Assembly (NCBI RefSeq): GCF_001870225.1
Contig: NZ_CP017675.1
Coordinates: forward strand, 2,747,747-2,811,746
Length of the DNA stretch: 64,000 nucleotides
Origin: Gloeomargarita lithophora Alchichica-D10
GTDB lineage: Bacteria; Cyanobacteriota; Cyanobacteriia; Gloeomargaritales; Gloeomargaritaceae
Reading direction: 5' to 3'
Shown piece after piece: positions 1-8,337 of the stretch. The notes beneath the pieces are model-generated. The model ran no database searches. It saw nothing but the letters and a program-made list of their open reading frames with translations, and was not told the origin of the DNA. A program made the translations under genes and the position numbers. Every line of letters begins with the position of its first letter. The stretch's first letter is position 1.

Positions 1-90
1 GTTCAGCTAATGGTACCAGTACGAGATACGTTGGCAAAAGTGCAAATAGAGCGGATAATTTTGGGTGAGGCGGACATCGGCGAGAATTAA
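1..90 (+). CDS. 3' end of an unidentified gene
   Basis: Frame 1 is open from the window edge to a TAA at 88-90 and gives 29 residues ending IILGEADIGEN. The piece is too short to name a family. It precedes an accessory block of toxin-antitoxin genes and may belong to it. It could be a chance open frame, because the start lies outside the window. Confidence 0.3.
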   Translation, partial: VQLMVPVRDTLAKVQIERIILGEADIGEN

Positions 91-133
91 ATCAATAGTT
101 TTGATGATTAACCACAATTTGGGGACACACACC

Positions 134-376
134 ATGAGCAAAGTGATGCAAGCCACCTACCACGATGGCAATTTAATCCTGGATGAAAAACTGGATATAG
201 CTTTAGAAGGCAAAAAACTTAGGATTGTTGTGTTAGAAGACACCAACGAACCAAAAGAACAGGACGGGCAAACTTTAGAACTCAGGAAACGGCGTTTCTT
301 AGAACAACTCCAGCAGCACTCTTTTAAGTTACCCGAAGATTATAAATTTAATCGGGAAGAACTGTATGAGCGATAA
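134..376 (+). CDS. Antitoxin of a PIN toxin pair
   Basis: An 80-residue acidic protein starting MSKVMQATYHDGNLIL. The beta-rich N-terminus followed by a charged helical tail (LELRKRRFLEQLQQHSFKLPEDYKFNRE) is typical of small antitoxins that bind a PIN-domain RNase and repress their own operon. The reading frame is open upstream to 65, but ATG 134 matches the usual family N-terminus and the upstream residues look non-coding. The gene overlaps the PIN gene by 11 bases, as expected for a coupled pair. The antitoxin role is inferred from size and position; the subfamily is not certain. Confidence 0.6.
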   Translation: MSKVMQATYHDGNLILDEKLDIALEGKKLRIVVLEDTNEPKEQDGQTLELRKRRFLEQLQQHSFKLPEDYKFNREELYER

Positions 377-779
377 GGTTATCCTCGATACAAACCTTTG
401 GGTTTATCTGTACAGTAAAGATGCAATAGAAAAGTATGAAAAGGTGAATACTCTCTTTTTATCATCCATTGAATCCCTAATTGTTAGCACTCAAATTTTG
501 GGTGAACTTTACAACGTCCTACTCAAAAAGAAATTTCGGACTCAAGCACAGGCACAAGAGATTATTACTCAACTGATTGCTGGGTTTGATGTCACTGAAA
601 TTTTTGCAACACAGGTGATTGAAGCCATCAGAATTAATGCTCGTTATGGGTATTCCTACTGGGACAGCTTAATCATTGCCACCGCCCTACAAAGCAATTG
701 CAACATCCTCTACTCCGAAGATATGCAGCATGATCAATTGATTGAAGGCAAGCTCAGAATTATCAACCCACTGCTTTGA
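366..779 (+). CDS. PIN-domain toxin (VapC-like RNase)
   Basis: A 137-residue protein with the PIN layout: ILDTNLWVYL near residue 6 supplies the first catalytic Asp, GELYNVL the Glu, and SYWDSLIIATAL near residue 97 the later Asp, with a final acidic patch at LYSEDM. PIN toxins are Mg-dependent RNases that cleave tRNA or rRNA when released from their antitoxin. Length and motif spacing are complete, so it looks functional. The start ATG 366 lies inside the upstream antitoxin gene. The target RNA cannot be told from sequence. Confidence 0.85.
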   Translation: MSDKVILDTNLWVYLYSKDAIEKYEKVNTLFLSSIESLIVSTQILGELYNVLLKKKFRTQAQAQEIITQLIAGFDVTEIFATQVIEAIRINARYGYSYWDSLIIATALQSNCNILYSEDMQHDQLIEGKLRIINPLL

Positions 780-790
780 GGTGTTGAATT

Positions 791-1126
791 ATGATCCCTC
801 AACTAGAACCACCTGTCAATCAACGCATCCCGGCATCTCCCGCTCAGATTGCTGAGTTTTGCCAACGCTGGCAGATCAACGAATTTGCCCTTTTCGGCTC
901 CGTCTTGCGTGACGACTTTCGCCCGGATAGTGATATTGATGTACTCCTAACCTTTTCGCCAGAGCAGTGGTTAACCTGGGATGACTGGCAAACCATGCAA
1001 ACAGAAATTGAAACCTTATTTAAGCGAAAAGTTGATCTGGTGAGTAAGCAGTATCTAAAAAATCCCTACAGACGACACGAAATTTTGAATACTTGTCAGG
1101 TTATCTATGCAATCGAACAACCGTGA
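791..1126 (+). CDS. mntA: MntA-type nucleotidyltransferase (antitoxin of MNT/HEPN pair)
   Basis: A 111-residue minimal nucleotidyltransferase. The signature ALFGSVLRDDF followed by SDIDVLL (residues about 34-56) gives the GSx10DxD core that binds nucleotide and metal. Proteins of this family neutralise the partner HEPN RNase by adding AMP to a tyrosine near its active site. The gene overlaps the following HEPN gene by 20 bases, which fixes the pairing. It lies 11 bases after the PIN gene, so two toxin-antitoxin units stand in tandem. Confidence 0.85.
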   Translation: MIPQLEPPVNQRIPASPAQIAEFCQRWQINEFALFGSVLRDDFRPDSDIDVLLTFSPEQWLTWDDWQTMQTEIETLFKRKVDLVSKQYLKNPYRRHEILNTCQVIYAIEQP

Positions 1127-1463
1127 TGTTGCCTCAATTTGGGACATGGTGCAGTCTATTCGACGAATTCAATCATTTACGAATGATCAAACCTTTGATG
1201 AGTATCTCAACGATATTCGCACGATTAGTGCGGTTGAGCGACAATTTGAAGTTCTGGGCGAAGCGGCTCGTAGAATCTCCAATGAATTTCGACAAGCCCA
1301 TCCAATCATTGACTGGCAACGCATCGTCGGGTTACGCAACATTGTTGCCCATCGCTATGATGAAGTCAGACAAGATATTTTGTGGACAATTATTCACTCA
1401 GAATTAGCCCCTCTCCTGGCTCAGCTAGAGTCAATACTGCCTCCCTTACCCAATGAACAATGA
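1107..1463 (+). CDS. hepT: HepT-like HEPN RNase toxin
   Basis: A 118-residue all-helical protein of the DUF86/HepT family. It has the RX4-6H RNase motif in GLRNIVAHRYDEV (residues about 74-86), including the Tyr three residues after the Arg-His pair that the partner MntA modifies in characterised systems. It starts inside mntA and ends one base before or at the next small gene. The toxin role comes from the family; the sequence shows intact catalytic residues. An open frame over 1093-1407 in another phase is a shadow. Confidence 0.85.
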   Translation: MQSNNRDVASIWDMVQSIRRIQSFTNDQTFDEYLNDIRTISAVERQFEVLGEAARRISNEFRQAHPIIDWQRIVGLRNIVAHRYDEVRQDILWTIIHSELAPLLAQLESILPPLPNEQ

Positions 1464-1690
1464 GCATCAAATATGGAAGCAAGTATTACCCACTGTTTGA
1501 ACACTTGCAAGGCTACAAGCAAGAGGCAGTCACGTTGACTTTTGCCGAAATCGAAACCTTAATGGGTTGCTCACTGCCTGAATCAGCACAGAGGAAGAAA
1601 AACTGGTGGAGTAATCGGGATAGCCCTATGGGTTAGTGCAGGCTACCCAATTGAGTCCGCATTACCTTTTGACCCCTTGTTGGTACAACC
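1460..1690 (+). pseudogene. Frameshifted small protein resembling the DUF7662 family
   Basis: ATG 1460 opens 58 codons to TAG at 1634-1636. The product has the pattern YYPLFEHLQG, LTFAEIETLMG, LPESA and WWSN, which I recall from short DUF7662-type proteins. Near 1621 the match jumps to another frame: GCC CTA TGG GTT AGT GCA GGC TAC reads ALWVSAGYPIES, the kind of C-terminus expected after WWSN. So one reading frame has been broken by a small indel. The downstream frame runs on to 1859 without recognisable sequence. The gene overlaps the HepT stop, so it belongs to the accessory block. Confidence 0.5.
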
Positions 1691-1870
1691 GCCAAGTAAT
1701 GTAGTGCCATTGTTTGCCCCCAAAGAGTTGGGGAACCGCTCATGCAAGCCAAAAATTCCTGGAACATTTGTTGACAGTCTGCCATCCTATAGGTACATCT
1801 CAATTACAATGACGATTAAATTCTTCTGGTACCGTTACGCCATTGCCGTCCCCCTGTGAGGAGTCATCCC

Positions 1871-3103
1871 ATGCGTCCGATTTATCCTGTGATTGCCCCG
1901 CTCGCCCTAGCTCTGCCCCTATTTTGGGCTGGCACCGTGGGAGCCAATCCTGCGGGGAATAAACTTACCGTGCCGTCGCCACCCCCGGCGACCGTTGTTA
2001 AACCCAGTCCGGTTAATCCTAAACCAGCCCAAGCAATTACCAACTCTGCACCTGCAACGGTTAAACCTGCTCAAACTCCAGTTAAACCCACCCAGCCTAC
2101 GATCAAACCGGCTCAAGCAATTAGCAAGCCTGTCCCAGCAACGGCTAAGCCCAACCAAACTACGGTTAAACCGGCTCCAACGGTGGCCACCCCCAAGGTG
2201 GAAATGCCCGCCCCCACCCCCACAGCGGTCAATGTGCAACGGGTGCTGTACGTCAACCCCGCCAGTGGCCTGGATTCCGCCAACGGCCAAGCCCCTCAAA
2301 CTGCTTTCAAAACCATTACCCACGCCCTCAAATTTGCCGAGGGGGGCACCCTGATCCAACTGGCACCCGGCAAGTACAGTGCCGAATCCGGCGAGCAATT
2401 TCCCATGCAACTCAAGCCCGGTGTGATCCTGCGGGGGAATGAGGCCACCCGCGGCGAAGGCGTTTTAATTGAAGGGGGAGGGCGGTTTGTCAGCCGGGTC
2501 TTTGCCCGCCAAAATGCCACCATCCTGGCCGGGGAAACCACCCACATCCTTGGTGTCACCATCACCAACCGCAATATCCGGGGCACAGCCATCTGGGTCG
2601 AATCCACCAACCCCTACATCCGCAATTGCACCTTCACCAACAACCACCGGGAAGGGGTTTTTGTCACGGGTGAAGGGGCACCCCGAATCGAAGATAATCT
2701 CTTTATTCGCAACGGTGGCAACGGGGTTTCCCTCACCAAGGCCTCGAAAGGCGAAGTGCGGCGGAATGTGTTTATCCAAACCGGCTTTGGGCTGGCGATT
2801 GGCGGCGTTTCTTCCCCCATCGTGACCGACAACCGGATTGAAAATAACGTGGACGGCATGGTGATCAGCGATGTGGCTAAACCCGTCCTGCGGGGCAACC
2901 GGATCGCCTTCAACCGCCGCACGGGGATTATCGTCATTTCCAGTGCCCAGCCGGATTTGGGCACCAGTGCCAGCCCTGGAAATAACACGTTTCAAAGCAA
3001 TGGCAACCACGACCTGCACAATGCCACCAAAAACATCACCCTCACCAGCGTGGGCAACCGCCTGGACATGAGTAAAGTAAATGGGTTGGTGCAATTGCAG
3101 TAA
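1871..3103 (+). CDS. Secreted DUF1565 right-handed beta-helix protein
   Basis: A 410-residue exported protein. MRPIYPVIAPLALALPLFWAGTVGANP is a clear signal peptide. Residues about 25-120 form a low-complexity Pro/Lys/Thr linker built of repeated VKP or IKPAQ units. The C-terminal part opens with LYVNPASGLDSANG and AFKTITHAL, the DUF1565 signature, and continues with parallel beta-helix rungs rich in N, G and I (NPYIRNCTFTNN, PRIEDNLF, PIVTDNRIENN). Such proteins fold like pectate lyases; their ligand is unknown. ATG 1871 is chosen because GAGG lies just upstream and the signal peptide begins there; an in-frame GTG at 1856 is less likely. Confidence 0.85.
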   Translation: MRPIYPVIAPLALALPLFWAGTVGANPAGNKLTVPSPPPATVVKPSPVNPKPAQAITNSAPATVKPAQTPVKPTQPTIKPAQAISKPVPATAKPNQTTVKPAPTVATPKVEMPAPTPTAVNVQRVLYVNPASGLDSANGQAPQTAFKTITHALKFAEGGTLIQLAPGKYSAESGEQFPMQLKPGVILRGNEATRGEGVLIEGGGRFVSRVFARQNATILAGETTHILGVTITNRNIRGTAIWVESTNPYIRNCTFTNNHREGVFVTGEGAPRIEDNLFIRNGGNGVSLTKASKGEVRRNVFIQTGFGLAIGGVSSPIVTDNRIENNVDGMVISDVAKPVLRGNRIAFNRRTGIIVISSAQPDLGTSASPGNNTFQSNGNHDLHNATKNITLTSVGNRLDMSKVNGLVQLQ

Positions 3104-3104
3104 A

Positions 3105-3818
3105 TTAAGACCGGTTTTTGGCTTGGTAAAATAACTCCAAACTGGCGGGAGTGCCCACAAACCGCCAATGCCAGGGTTCATAGCTAATCCCTTGGGCATT
3201 GTTGGGGGGGAAGGACAATTCAAAGTGAAATTGCGCCGCCCGTTTTTTTAGCCACGCAAAAGCCGCTGTCTGCTCAAAGGTGATTTCAATGTGGGTAGCG
3301 GGTTTTTTGCCATCACCCATATCCAGCGCATAACCCGTGTGATGTTCGCTATACCCCGGCGGGGCACTCACCTGCGCCCGCTCCGTCACCTGCTGGAGCC
3401 GTTCCGCCTTCACGTCATAAAACAAGGTTTGCTGATCCTGGCGAGTACGGAACCCGGAAAGGGGCACCAAAATCACCCCCTCCGCCCGGGCGGCTTTCTG
3501 CATTGCCAGAAAGGCTTGGGCGGCATCCCGGTGCAATTTTACCCGGCCATCGGCTGTCACCGCTTGCAAATCCTGGGGACTGGCCTCCGAGTAGGGCAAA
3601 TGTCCTAACAAATCTCCCGGCGTAACTATCGGGGCGGGGGTAGGTTCAGAAACCACCGGCGTTACCGGCGGTGAATCACGGGGGAATCCCCACAAACCAG
3701 CCCCGGCCATGACTAGGATGGGGATGCCCAACCAGCGCCAGAGGGAACTGGAATTGCTCACGCCTGGGCGGGCGGGGGACTGCCGCTGGGCTTCGGGAAT
3801 GTCATCCACGGGGGACAA
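3105..3818 (-). CDS. M15B D-alanyl-D-alanine carboxypeptidase (VanY-like)
   Basis: A membrane-anchored zinc peptidase that trims the terminal D-Ala of peptidoglycan stem peptides. Visible are one N-terminal membrane segment (WRWLGIPILVMAGAGLWGF), a Pro/Thr-rich linker, then the M15 domain with SGFRTRQDQQTLF, the zinc motif SEHHTGYALDMGD and the final EPWHWRF. The frame extends to an ATG at 3884, but a strong AGGAGG (CCTCCT at 3825-3830 on the plus strand) sits six bases before TTG 3818, so I use that start. It converges with the beta-helix gene, the two stops being only two bases apart. Confidence 0.85.
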   Translation of the reverse strand: MSPVDDIPEAQRQSPARPGVSNSSSLWRWLGIPILVMAGAGLWGFPRDSPPVTPVVSEPTPAPIVTPGDLLGHLPYSEASPQDLQAVTADGRVKLHRDAAQAFLAMQKAARAEGVILVPLSGFRTRQDQQTLFYDVKAERLQQVTERAQVSAPPGYSEHHTGYALDMGDGKKPATHIEITFEQTAAFAWLKKRAAQFHFELSFPPNNAQGISYEPWHWRFVGTPASLELFYQAKNRS

Positions 3819-3900
3819 ATTCAACCTCCTGCACAGAAAAAATTGAGTATCTTTGATAGCGGTGGGCGGTAAATTTATCGCCACCTAATATGGTATCCCG

Positions 3901-4095
3901 CTACTCTCTGTTCATCACAAATTCCTGGTACTTACTGGCGACAATCGCATTCTCAACTCGTAAGCAAGGGATACCAGCAAGAATGGGATAGACCGTTAAC
4001 GCTTCTGGACTGAACAACATATTGCCTACCGCTTGCAATGGGGTTTTGAACTCTGGACACGCCAGGGTATGGGTTGGGGATAAATCATTTTGCAT
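3901..4095 (-). CDS. Trm112-family small protein with degenerate zinc site
   Basis: A 64-residue protein with the Trm112/YcaR layout: LACPEFKTPL near the N-terminus, a middle beta hairpin and YPILAGIPCLRVENA near the C-terminus. Trm112 proteins activate methyltransferases, or in bacteria remain uncharacterised small zinc-ribbon proteins. Normal members read CPxC; here the second Cys is Phe, so the zinc site seems lost, as in several bacterial homologues. It lies 82 bases upstream of the M15 peptidase on the same strand and directly downstream of a dispersed repeat. The function here is unknown. Confidence 0.65.
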   Translation of the reverse strand: MQNDLSPTHTLACPEFKTPLQAVGNMLFSPEALTVYPILAGIPCLRVENAIVASKYQEFVMNRE

Positions 4096-4111
4096 CGCTT
4101 TTTGGATAATT

Positions 4112-4239
4112 GAACACCTCCATTTATTTGAACCCGCAGAAAGTCATCTCGCTGAAATGCCGTTATTGCCGAGAACCATACACCGCAGGTGCTTCTGATA
4201 CGGGGGCAGTGCCCCTGCGACCTATTTTTAGAGGTGTCC
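4112..4239. repeat. Dispersed MITE-like repeat, copy 1
   Basis: The 128-bp element starts GAACACCTCCATTTATTTGA and ends TTTAGAGGTGTCC, so its ends are imperfect inverted repeats. The core holds GGGGGCAGTGCCCCTGCGACC, a small C/G hairpin shared by the other copies. It sits between the Trm112-like gene and the MscS gene. An open frame that crosses it is not a gene. Confidence 0.75.
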
Positions 4240-4263
4240 ATTAACCTTCCAGGCTGGGGAAAC

Positions 4264-5910
4264 CTAACCGACACTCTGCAATTGTTGTAATAACTCCCGT
4301 TGGATGGCTGCGTATGCTTCTGGATTGGTGGTCAGCACATCGGCGGTGACCGCAAAAGTCATCTGCTCTGGGGTCAAATCCACCAAATTCACCTGGGGGT
4401 GTGCCAGTAGCGGGGAAGTCGCCAATACCTGCTTCAGGGTTTGGATGATAGCCTCAATGTCCCCATCCGAGAGCCGTTTTAAGGTCAATTCTTCAGTGAA
4501 TACATAGCGATCCCGGCGGCTATAGTTGATAATTTCTTGATCCACAATCGAGGCATTGGGTAAGGTCACCAAACTGCGATCCGCTTGGCGTACACAGGTG
4601 GAAGTGAGACCAATATCCTCAACCACCCCAGTCGTGCCGCCAATTTGACAAAATTCCCCGATGGTCATGGTGCGATTGGCCAAGAGGGTCACCCCACCAA
4701 TGACATTTTTGAGGTAGGGCTGAATGCCAAAACTCAAGGCCAAACTGCCTGCCCCAATCCCCGCCAACATCGGTGCCACATCAAAACCCAGGTGTTTGAA
4801 GCCGCCATAAAGGGTGGTGACCGCCGCCAGACCGCCCAGGATGCGAAAGCCATTACGCACCATCACCGCTTCCAAGGGCTGATGGGCAAATTTGGGAGCC
4901 ACAATCAGCGTCCGGCCAAGGCCATTCATCACCATAAAAAATAACCAGGACAACGCCCCAAAAAATAAAACCCCTTGGGCAGTAATCAGCACATCATCCA
5001 ACCTACCGGTAATGTTGATTTCACTTTGCACCTGTTGGCTCATGGTAATCAAAAGCAAAAGGGTGACCGGATTGATCAATCCTTTCCAGGTTTTTCGGAG
5101 GCTCGACCCATCGGCTTGATCGTACTCCTGCAGACGATTTACCAGCCAGTAGAGGCCAATCGCCCCCAGGATCATAATCACCAGAGCCGCCCATTGCCAG
5201 AGGGTTTGTTCGCCGAGCAAAATTTTTGTCCAACCGGGTAACCAATAGCTCCATTTGGGGGGTAATAGCCGTCCCGGATTGGCGATATAAAAACGATAAA
5301 AATCCGTTCTTGGCGTATTGGGTAATACCGCATGCAAAAGCCGATAAATCGTTTCTAAACGAGCGGTGGTTTGCTGGGTAAAAATGTACTCCCCCTGGCG
5401 CGGGCCATCGGTAATTTTTTTTAGCTCAATGCCAGCGAAAATTTCTATCCGGGGGGATTGGTTGTTTTCCGCATCAGGAATTTTTTCTAGGGGTGGGAGG
5501 GTGATCCGGTTGAAAATTTCGTGCAACAGGATAGCGGAACGCAGACCTTTGCTGTAGCGCCGCGCTTCTGGGGTGTTGCTGAGGTCAATGTAGCGCATGG
5601 CGCGCCGCATGCGGATTTCAGCAATTTTGGCCTTGTGCAAAACGGCGGCACTGTGACGCAAGCCGGGGGTGCGCTGGGTTTCTTGATCCGCCTCCAAGGT
5701 CAACTGATACGCCAATTGGGACTCCCACCGAAAGCCCGTCAAGGTTGACCGGGGACTAGAGGTATCAATGGGTGTCAAAATGCTGATCTCATCCAGGTCA
5801 TCAACGGTGGTCGGGACGGCTAACTGGGCACTCAGGATGACCACCCAGGCGGTCAAGAGTAGCCCCATCCAGAATTTGACCAGCCGGTTGATGCGCTTAT
5901 CCATGGGCAT
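4264..5910 (-). CDS. MscS-family mechanosensitive ion channel
   Basis: A 548-residue membrane protein. An N-terminal hydrophobic segment (FWMGLLLTAWVVILSAQLAV) precedes a soluble domain of about 230 residues, then several membrane helices. The MscS core follows: pore helix GAGSLALSFGIQPYLKN, the linker GVTLLANRTMTIGEFCQIGG, and the beta domain VVEDIGLTSTCVR with LPNASIVDQEIINYSRR. MscS channels release solutes on hypo-osmotic shock. The frame remains open to 6120, but the extra N-terminal residues are translated from a dispersed repeat. ATG 5910 (or 5904) directly precedes KRINRLVKFWMG and is preferred. Confidence 0.85.
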   Translation of the reverse strand: MPMDKRINRLVKFWMGLLLTAWVVILSAQLAVPTTVDDLDEISILTPIDTSSPRSTLTGFRWESQLAYQLTLEADQETQRTPGLRHSAAVLHKAKIAEIRMRRAMRYIDLSNTPEARRYSKGLRSAILLHEIFNRITLPPLEKIPDAENNQSPRIEIFAGIELKKITDGPRQGEYIFTQQTTARLETIYRLLHAVLPNTPRTDFYRFYIANPGRLLPPKWSYWLPGWTKILLGEQTLWQWAALVIMILGAIGLYWLVNRLQEYDQADGSSLRKTWKGLINPVTLLLLITMSQQVQSEINITGRLDDVLITAQGVLFFGALSWLFFMVMNGLGRTLIVAPKFAHQPLEAVMVRNGFRILGGLAAVTTLYGGFKHLGFDVAPMLAGIGAGSLALSFGIQPYLKNVIGGVTLLANRTMTIGEFCQIGGTTGVVEDIGLTSTCVRQADRSLVTLPNASIVDQEIINYSRRDRYVFTEELTLKRLSDGDIEAIIQTLKQVLATSPLLAHPQVNLVDLTPEQMTFAVTADVLTTNPEAYAAIQRELLQQLQSVG

Positions 5911-5930
5911 ATTTATAGGTTTATTTATAT

Positions 5931-6094
5931 GGACACCCCTATTTATTTGAACCAACCGATAGCCTGCGTGTCCGCAGGACATTAGCCTGCGTGGCATAGC
6001 CATAAATCTCATCGCTGGAATGCCCAGATTACCCAGAACCAAGGGCGGGGGGCGCCCCCCTGCGACCGCTAATTTTCGATTGATAGAAGTGTTC
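5931..6094. repeat. Dispersed MITE-like repeat, copy 2
   Basis: The 164-bp element begins GGACACCCCTATTTATTTGA and ends TAGAAGTGTTC, an imperfect inverted repeat. It contains the submotif TAGCCTGCGTGGCATAGCCAT and the core GGGCGGGGGGCGCCCCCCTG. It lies just upstream of the MscS start and extends the apparent reading frame of that gene. Confidence 0.75.
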
Positions 6095-6121
6095 ATATAC
6101 TTATTGATGCACAGTTGCAAT

Positions 6122-7456
6122 TTACAACGTATAACTAAAATCCTGCACCAACATCCCCGGTGTCAACACTCCCCCCAAACTGCGATGTTCATAGGTATCG
6201 GTGGCGGGCATCAATATTTGGGTTTGGGTCAAGCCCCTCAGCCCCTCACCCCAAAAATGATAAAGCGTTTCATCAAACCGCAGATTTTCAATCGGAGCCA
6301 CCCACTGCCCCCGCTCCACCCAAAAACAGGCATAGCGGGTCATGCCCGTAATCCGCCCCGTCGCCTGGTCACTCCAGTTCAAATAATGCAAATTCGACAC
6401 ATACAAACCCCGGTCGAGGGTGGCTAAAACCTGGTCATCCGCCAAAGTCCCCGGTCGGATTGCCGGTGCCCGCAGATATTCCCCCTGCACCGCCCCGTTG
6501 GGGGTTAAACCGTACTCCTTCGCCGTGCGATTGCTGATTAAAGTGTGTACCAATGCCCCTCGCTCAATCAGGGGCAACTGCGCCGGTGCCAAATCCCCCT
6601 GGTCGTTGAAGCGGGGGGCGGGAATATCCTGGAAATTTTCCCATAAATGTAATGACTCATTTAGCCGCCGTTCCCCCCGTTGCAGGGGCAAAAGGGCACT
6701 GGTTCCCTGGCGCAGGGCTGCCTCACTCACCCCACCCCAGGACAACATCCCCACCAGTTCCGCCACCGCCGCCGGGGCAAAATAGGTCGGATAACGACCG
6801 GGGGGCAAGGCTTTCGCCGGTTGGGCAAGGAACTGCAACTGGGTGCTTAACGCCTGAATTTGGGCACTAAAAGCGGCTAAATCCCAGACCCGGTCAGCGT
6901 AACAGCCCTTCACCGCCCGTTGCTGGGCATTAAATAGGGAATAGTCTAAGGTAAAGGACTCGGTTTGGAACCAGTGGGACTGCCCCGCACTATCCCCATA
7001 GGCCCGCACCTGCGACCCCCCCGCATATAGCCCCGTAAAGTCCAAACTGTGAACCGTAGGAACAATCTCAGCAATCACCGCTGTTATGGGGGGAATCATC
7101 CCCGCCTGCTCGACCCGGCTCTGCTGTGACCCATTCGGTAATACCAGAAACGGGTCCGGGGGCAGTTGGGGCACCTCCAGACGCAGTTCCGCCACCGCCG
7201 TTTGCAGTTGGGCCGTATCCAACGGGACAACCCCCATCAAAGGAAACCGCCGATAGCCACTGCGTCCCTGGGTTATCAGCGTTAGTTGCACCTGGGCATC
7301 CTGCACCGTCCCCGTTTGGCGAATCTTACCGCCATTGAACCGCACAAAATCACTGGATTCCGCCACCAACTCCGCCCGCCACGCTTCTGGCAAACCTGCC
7401 AGGACGTTCATACAACTCTGCCAACTGTCGGCAATGGCGGCGATAAAATCAGCCAT
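6122..7456 (-). CDS. PmbA/TldD-family metallopeptidase-related protein
   Basis: A 444-residue protein of the TldD/PmbA (TldE) family. The two-domain layout is seen in an N-terminal half with VRFNGGKIRQTG and a C-terminal half ending in NLRFDETLYHFWGEGLRGLT and GGVLTPGMLVQDFSY. TldD/TldE complexes degrade unfolded or peptide substrates such as microcin precursors and CcdA. In this type the catalytic HExxxH of TldD is not visible, so it is more like the inactive TldE partner. It is transcribed divergently from the apcD-like gene, with 287 bases between. Confidence 0.75.
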   Translation of the reverse strand: MADFIAAIADSWQSCMNVLAGLPEAWRAELVAESSDFVRFNGGKIRQTGTVQDAQVQLTLITQGRSGYRRFPLMGVVPLDTAQLQTAVAELRLEVPQLPPDPFLVLPNGSQQSRVEQAGMIPPITAVIAEIVPTVHSLDFTGLYAGGSQVRAYGDSAGQSHWFQTESFTLDYSLFNAQQRAVKGCYADRVWDLAAFSAQIQALSTQLQFLAQPAKALPPGRYPTYFAPAAVAELVGMLSWGGVSEAALRQGTSALLPLQRGERRLNESLHLWENFQDIPAPRFNDQGDLAPAQLPLIERGALVHTLISNRTAKEYGLTPNGAVQGEYLRAPAIRPGTLADDQVLATLDRGLYVSNLHYLNWSDQATGRITGMTRYACFWVERGQWVAPIENLRFDETLYHFWGEGLRGLTQTQILMPATDTYEHRSLGGVLTPGMLVQDFSYTL

Positions 7457-7743
7457 GTTGTCTCCCTCAAACCCTGTTTATTATGGCACTTCAGTCATTT
7501 CCCTGGGACAATGGGCATACTAGGGCTAAAAATAAACGGCTCAACCCCCAACGGATTCGTCACCCGATTTATCCCTTTCGTAACACAATTGTCCACCCCT
7601 TTGTCACACGGTTCGTAGTACAGAAACCGATTTTTGTTTGTTGCAAATATATTTCAAATCACAACTTTTTGTTCATAATGTGTTCCATTGGTTTAGGCTT
7701 CATTTTATGTTGTTACCTGTAGTCAATTTTTTAATTAAATCCC
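7457..7743. promoter_or_regulatory. Divergent intergenic region upstream of the apcD-like gene
   Basis: This 287-bp A/T-rich stretch must carry the promoter of the apcD-apcB-isiX-like row and that of the pmbA-like gene. A short dyad CGGTT-N10-AACCG lies near 7610-7630, and an A/T-rich region with TTGTTCATAATG near 7668-7680 could include promoter elements. No strong Shine-Dalgarno sequence precedes ATG 7744. I see no gene or repeat in it. No specific regulator can be assigned. Confidence 0.35.
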
Positions 7744-8217
7744 ATGAGTCTTGTCGCGCAGGTGATCGCCCAATCGGATGCGGCTGAACGGTTCCTCAGC
7801 AGTACCGAATTGAACAAATTGGCAGAGTTTTTTAGCAAAGGGGCATTGCGGGTTCGGGTGGCGGAAAAACTAGCGGCCAATGAGAAAAAAATTGTGGAAG
7901 AAGGGAGCAAGCGGTTTTGGGCAAAATGTTCCAACACGCCGAGCAACCGGGGTAATGCCCAAAAAACTGCCCTGTGTCAACGGGATCAGGGTTGGTACAT
8001 TCGTTTGGTGAGCTACTGCGTTTTAGCGGGAAATGATAAACCTTTGGATGATATTGGCCTAAATGGGATGCGGGAAATGTATGTATCGTTGGGGGTGCCT
8101 TTAGCCAATCTGCGGATGGCGATGGGGAGTCTCAAGGATGTGGCCGCCGGGTTGATGTCTGGGGAAGAGATGGCTTTGGCCGCTCCCTATTTTGACCGGT
8201 TAATCCGCGCATTTTAA
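7744..8217 (+). CDS. apcD4: ApcD-type allophycocyanin alpha subunit (ApcD4-like)
   Basis: A 157-residue phycobiliprotein subunit. SNTPSNRGNAQKTALCQRDQGWYIRLVSY is the ApcD-type chromophore region, split here over residues about 63-91, with the bilin-binding Cys at 78. Globin-fold helices follow (GLNGMREMYVSLGVPLANL). Ordinary ApcD is a terminal emitter encoded alone. Here it is followed by an apcB paralogue and an isiX-like gene, the order known as apcD4-apcB3-isiX in low-light photoacclimation clusters, where these subunits form far-red-absorbing allophycocyanin. Assignment to ApcD4 rests mainly on this context; a plain ApcD is the alternative. Confidence 0.75.
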   Translation: MSLVAQVIAQSDAAERFLSSTELNKLAEFFSKGALRVRVAEKLAANEKKIVEEGSKRFWAKCSNTPSNRGNAQKTALCQRDQGWYIRLVSYCVLAGNDKPLDDIGLNGMREMYVSLGVPLANLRMAMGSLKDVAAGLMSGEEMALAAPYFDRLIRAF

Positions 8218-8337
8218 GTTCAAAATAGCCCAAAATTTGCTGGAATTAAATCCACAAAAATCATCAATTTATATTGGTGTGTGTGGCATTGATTCCCTTG
8301 ATTATCCATCCCAATCATTTATCGAAGAGGAGACATC

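Noticed and set aside
4026..4274. Short open frame on the minus strand
   Set aside because: It overlaps the Trm112-like gene and is mostly repeat sequence.
5911..6120. N-terminal extension of the MscS frame
   Set aside because: These codons are translated from a dispersed repeat that also occurs between other genes; the conserved protein starts at 5910.
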